Below, piece by piece: positions 22,102 through 25,027 of a stretch of 25,027 nucleotides of DNA; within the stretch, counting starts at the first letter, position 1, and the number at the start of each line of letters is the position of its first letter. The notes under the pieces are model-generated. The model was not told where the DNA came from, made no database searches, and saw only the letters and a program-made list of their open reading frames with translations. Origin of the DNA: a virus; the IMG/VR virus record IMGVR_UViG_3300020473_000117, positions 1 to 25,027 of that record; one strand, written 5' to 3'. Both the position numbers and the translations under genes were made by a program.

Positions 22102-23942
22102 TGGCAACAAGACTAGCAAAGTTTGAATTTCAACAAGGCTTTCATAGGGAGACTACGCCCTATGCTGAAGGCCAGCGTTGGTTTGATGGTAACTATGTAC
22201 GCTTTCGTGCAGGTCGCCCAGAGAATATGCGTGGCTATGAGACAAGAGCTTCAGGAGAAACCTTTGATGGTTCTGCCAGAGACTTAATTACATGGTCTGA
22301 TTCCGATAGTAAGAAAAGAGCAATCTTTGGTACACCTGATAAGTTGTATGCACATGAAGGTGATCAGCTATTTGATATCACACCTATAACAACGGCTGTT
22401 ACACTTGCTAATGTATTTGGTACTTCATCTGGCAGTACAAGAGTTTGTTGCTCTGATGCAGGACATGGCAGGGCTGTGGGTGATTATGTATTATTTACAT
22501 CATCGGCAGCTTTTAATAATGTTAGTCTACAGGGAAATACATATCAGGTTGTCTCTGTGGAAAGTGCAAATGTATTTACAATATCTGTTACGGATGCAGC
22601 TAATGCAACGGGCAGTGATACAGGGTCAGCAACATTTAAGTATTATATACCCACTGGTAATTCTATAGCCGCTGCTGGTCTTGGTTATGGTGCTGCCAAA
22701 TATCAAGCTACCGTCTGTGCATCAGAAACAAGAGCATGGAACCAACCTGCATCCGCTGGATCATCTGGAATTGTTTTTGATATTACTCAGTGGAGCTTAG
22801 ATAATTATGGAGAAGATGTTGTAGCTAATCGTAAGGGTAGTAATATATTCTTCTTTGATAGTGATGCTTCTGTGTTACCTACCAGAGCAACATCTGTTAC
22901 AACTTCACCAGTGAGTTCTAACTCTATTATTGTATCACCAAATGATAGGCATCTTATCTGTCTTGGTACAAATGAGTTTTCACCTACAGCTACAGTAAGT
23001 GGTACATTTAATCCAATGTTGGTGCGGTGGTCAGATCAGGATGATAAAAGTAACTGGGTTCCTTCAGTAAGCTCCACTGCTGGTGAGGTTGTTCTTACTG
23101 ATGGTACGGAAATTATTGGTGCTGTTCGTTCTAAAAATGCTATTAACATCTGGACTGATAATTCACTATGGTTAATGGAGTTTGCAGGACCACCTTTTAC
23201 ATTTAGATTTACACAGGCTGGTACAAACTGTGGAATGGTAGGGCCACATGCAGGTATTGATTTTGGTGGCGTTACTTATTGGATGGGATATGACAATTTC
23301 CATAGATTTACTGGTCAGGTAGAAGATATTTCATGTACAGTTCGTAGATATATTTTTGATGATATAAATAGAAACTATTATGATAAAGTATTTGCAGGAT
23401 TAAATTCAGAGTTTAATGAAATTATCTGGCTTTATGCTTCCGGTACAAATACTGAGTGTGATAAATATGTAATATATAATCCAGTAGATGATTACTGGGT
23501 TTATGGTGAAATGATCTTTACAACATTTGCAGATAAGGAAGTTTTTGGAAACACAATTACAACAGGCGTCACTGCTGCTGGTAATAATATATATAACAAT
23601 GAACCTGTATCTGTCTTCACGGGTAGTGGTGAAACGCTTCCATCTTTTGTTGAGTCTGGTGATTTTGACATTGATGATGGTAACGCTATTATGTTTATGA
23701 ATAGAATTATTCCCGACTATGATTTGTCTGGTGGTAAAATTAAGATGAAGTTTACAACCAAACAGTATCCAGAAAGTAATGATTCTGTAACAAAAGAATT
23801 TGATATTACAAATACAACAGAGAAAGTAAACTTTAGAAGTAGAGGAAGGCAAGCAAAGGTACGGGTATCTTGTGGTTCCAATAATGCAAGCTGGCGTTGG
23901 GGAGCGATCAGGCTTGGCATACAAGGTGATGGAGCAAGGTAA
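22101..23942 (+). CDS. Tail hub/DNA-stabilisation protein, P22 gp10-like
   Basis: This 613-residue protein resembles phage stabilisation proteins of the P22 gp10 type (tail hub/nozzle). They close the tail tube and hold packaged DNA. The N-terminus reads FQQGFHRETTPYAEGQRWFD, then NYVRFRAGRPENMRGYE, then a propeller-like repeat region. Typical segments are INIWTDNSLWLMEFAGPPFT near 350-370, GTNCGMVGPHAGIDFGGVTY near 373-400, MGYDNFHRFTG and DYWVYGEM near 463-475. Many Trp/Tyr-rich blades suggest a beta-propeller. Start and stop both overlap neighbours. It follows the fibres, as in related podovirus modules. P22 gp10 is of similar order in length (about 470 residues). Exact family membership is inferred. 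Confidence 0.72.
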   Translation: MATRLAKFEFQQGFHRETTPYAEGQRWFDGNYVRFRAGRPENMRGYETRASGETFDGSARDLITWSDSDSKKRAIFGTPDKLYAHEGDQLFDITPITTAVTLANVFGTSSGSTRVCCSDAGHGRAVGDYVLFTSSAAFNNVSLQGNTYQVVSVESANVFTISVTDAANATGSDTGSATFKYYIPTGNSIAAAGLGYGAAKYQATVCASETRAWNQPASAGSSGIVFDITQWSLDNYGEDVVANRKGSNIFFFDSDASVLPTRATSVTTSPVSSNSIIVSPNDRHLICLGTNEFSPTATVSGTFNPMLVRWSDQDDKSNWVPSVSSTAGEVVLTDGTEIIGAVRSKNAINIWTDNSLWLMEFAGPPFTFRFTQAGTNCGMVGPHAGIDFGGVTYWMGYDNFHRFTGQVEDISCTVRRYIFDDINRNYYDKVFAGLNSEFNEIIWLYASGTNTECDKYVIYNPVDDYWVYGEMIFTTFADKEVFGNTITTGVTAAGNNIYNNEPVSVFTGSGETLPSFVESGDFDIDDGNAIMFMNRIIPDYDLSGGKIKMKFTTKQYPESNDSVTKEFDITNTTEKVNFRSRGRQAKVRVSCGSNNASWRWGAIRLGIQGDGAR

Positions 23943-24217
23943 TGGCAAGATACCCAACCCTTCCGCAGAATATGTCCACGGATGATATTAGGCGAATGTA
24001 TGGTGAAATACAACGATGGGGATCAATACTAATTAATGAACTTAACAATAGAGATACGGTATCAGAAAGCACACCAGCAAGTAACATCTATCGTGTTGTA
24101 ACTGTTACCAGCATAGGAAGACCACGAAAAGGAGATATTGCATACTCAGCAAGCACAGGGAAGTTTAAAGGGTATGTAAGTCTAGGATCAGAAACATCTT
24201 GGCAGGACTTAAACTAA
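23942..24217 (+). CDS. Small tail-associated protein candidate
   Basis: This 91-residue protein starts MARYPTLPQNMSTDDIRRMY, continues with a helical segment (GEIQRWGSILINELNNRD) and ends in a beta segment (VTSIGRPRKGDIAYSASTGK, then FKGYVS and WQDLN). That C-terminal motif is familiar as a small fold at the ends of tail proteins, where a strand pair displays GDIAYS and W. The gene overlaps both neighbours (TAATG). A tail or fibre joining protein is possible. No function is proven. Confidence 0.75.
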   Translation: MARYPTLPQNMSTDDIRRMYGEIQRWGSILINELNNRDTVSESTPASNIYRVVTVTSIGRPRKGDIAYSASTGKFKGYVSLGSETSWQDLN

Positions 24218-24426
24218 TGAAAACATTTGCAGATCATTTTAAACTTGTAAATAATAGTACTCTGTATGGTAATTATAATACTGGACAGGCTATTGATCCT
24301 TTTCATCGTAGAATTGATGAGAAGCGAGAACAGTTTGCGAAAACGGCTAAGATAGGGTATAATAGTAGTGACAATAAATTACTTAATAATAATATTTCAC
24401 AGTTTACTTATGGAAGGTTGAAGTAA
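24217..24426 (+). CDS. Small hypothetical protein
   Basis: This 69-residue protein starts at ATG 24217, which overlaps the previous stop, rather than at an in-frame TTG at 24199. Sequence: MKTFADHFKLVNNSTLYGNY, then a charged helix (RRIDEKREQFAKTAK) and an Asn-rich end (NNNISQFTYGRLK). Nothing catalytic or membrane-spanning is visible. Its stop overlaps the next ATG (TAATG). I recognise no family. Confidence 0.7.
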   Translation: MKTFADHFKLVNNSTLYGNYNTGQAIDPFHRRIDEKREQFAKTAKIGYNSSDNKLLNNNISQFTYGRLK

Positions 24427-25027
24427 TGACTGTTGATCCAAGACAAATGATGCCTTCCGCAAGAACACCTGTAGTAGGAAACTCTCTACAACAGCTTGCT
24501 GCTATGAGAGCTAACAGAGGTCGAGTTCCTGCTCTTGGTAATATTCAGCCAATGCAGCCTATGCCTCCTGCACAGGCACCTACTTTACCTATGAATGAGA
24601 AGACAAGTGAAGTTATAAAAGAGGGTGCATTTAACGCTGCCTTTGAAACTCTTGCAAAGAAAGCAGGAGTTAATATCATTGAGGGTGTTCGAGATGTACA
24701 ACAAGTTCAACAGCAACAGCAAGTTGCAAGCCTACAAGAAGCAGCTATGAAGAATGCAGCTATACAAAGGCTTATGATGGCAGCAAATGATTCTACTGTT
24801 GCAATGCAGAGCGGTGGCCTTATAGGAATGGCGGAACAGATAGATGAAGGAGAACCTACAAATATTGAAGGATTTGTAGAGGGAATAAGGTCTGCTTTAG
24901 ACAAAGATGAGTTTGGTGTTCCAATAATAGAAGGTTCTAAAATGGACCCTGAAACAGGTATTATTACATTACCTGATGGTAGACTAGTAGATAATATTAG
25001 ATATGCAACTAAAAGAGATTTAGTAGA
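24426..25027 (+). CDS. Partial protein, possible internal virion or tail protein (cut at window end)
   Basis: The reading frame from ATG 24426 (TAATG overlap) stays open to the last base, giving 200 residues of an incomplete protein. The start is Pro/Met/Gln rich (RQMMPSARTPVVG, then PMQPMPPAQAPTLPM). Next come an amphipathic helix (KEGAFNAAFETLAKKAG), a Gln-rich stretch (VQQVQQQQQVASLQE), and an AMQSGGLIGMAEQIDEGEP segment. The visible part resembles the N-terminus of a low-complexity virion protein, possibly an ejection protein by its place after the tail hub gene. Length and C-terminus are unknown. Confidence 0.75.
   Translation, partial: MTVDPRQMMPSARTPVVGNSLQQLAAMRANRGRVPALGNIQPMQPMPPAQAPTLPMNEKTSEVIKEGAFNAAFETLAKKAGVNIIEGVRDVQQVQQQQQVASLQEAAMKNAAIQRLMMAANDSTVAMQSGGLIGMAEQIDEGEPTNIEGFVEGIRSALDKDEFGVPIIEGSKMDPETGIITLPDGRLVDNIRYATKRDLV

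Noticed and set aside
23406-23957. 183-residue minus-strand ORF opposite the gp10-like gene
   Set aside because: Its Ile/Cys/Tyr-rich content is typical of antisense A/T-rich coding DNA, and there is no ribosome site or neighbour on that strand.

Overview
The window reads as the virion-assembly part of a tailed double-stranded DNA phage genome, most likely a short-tailed (P22/SU10-like, podovirus-type) phage of a marine bacterium. The evidence is gene content and order: large terminase, long P22-type portal with a C-terminal helical barrel, GroES-like co-chaperonin, scaffold-like protein, small HK97-fold major capsid protein, SU10-type adaptor, gp4-like tail accessory protein, beta-repeat tail fibres and a gp10-like tail/stabilisation protein. 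No tape-measure, sheath or baseplate gene is visible. The marine assignment rests on recognising many of the small conserved proteins from uncultured marine phages and is an inference. All 35 genes are on the + strand, tightly packed, with many ATGA or TAATG stop/start overlaps. No integrase, replication, lysis, tRNA, CRISPR or insertion-sequence feature was found.

Layout. 1-136: A/T-rich leader with a promoter. 137-5865: packaging and portal genes (TerL, a low-complexity protein, portal, two small proteins). 5868-9448: co-chaperonin, scaffold-like protein, two head-associated proteins and the major capsid protein, closed by a UUCG-loop terminator at 9461-9494. 9509-10533: a small beta-rich protein and the SU10-type adaptor. 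10533-14583: a dense run of twelve mostly small genes. Eight of the products are strongly Lys/Arg rich, one is made of four 18-residue Gly/Arg repeats, and several overlap out of frame. 14583-15532: gp4-like adaptor and a CxxC protein. 15529-22101: adhesion module with two fibres sharing a beta-repeat and a C-terminal domain, a LamG/SPRY-like protein, a tail-assembly-chaperone-like protein and a small hydrophobic-start protein. 22101-25027: gp10-like protein, two small proteins and one gene cut by the window end.

Regulation. Two near-identical sigma70-type promoters (about 1676-1708 and 6294-6326) start directly after the stop codons of terL and the co-chaperonin gene. Both carry TTTGGGAAA, a 10-base variable stretch, then TGTGnTATAATAAT. 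A weaker relative precedes terL (102-130). This suggests late genes are divided into at least three transcription units: terL; portal to co-chaperonin; and scaffold to capsid, with partial read-through into the tail genes past the capsid terminator.

What is least understood is the basic-protein cluster at 10.5-14.6 kb, placed between the two connector genes. Packaged DNA-binding or DNA-condensing proteins are one explanation, but this is inference.
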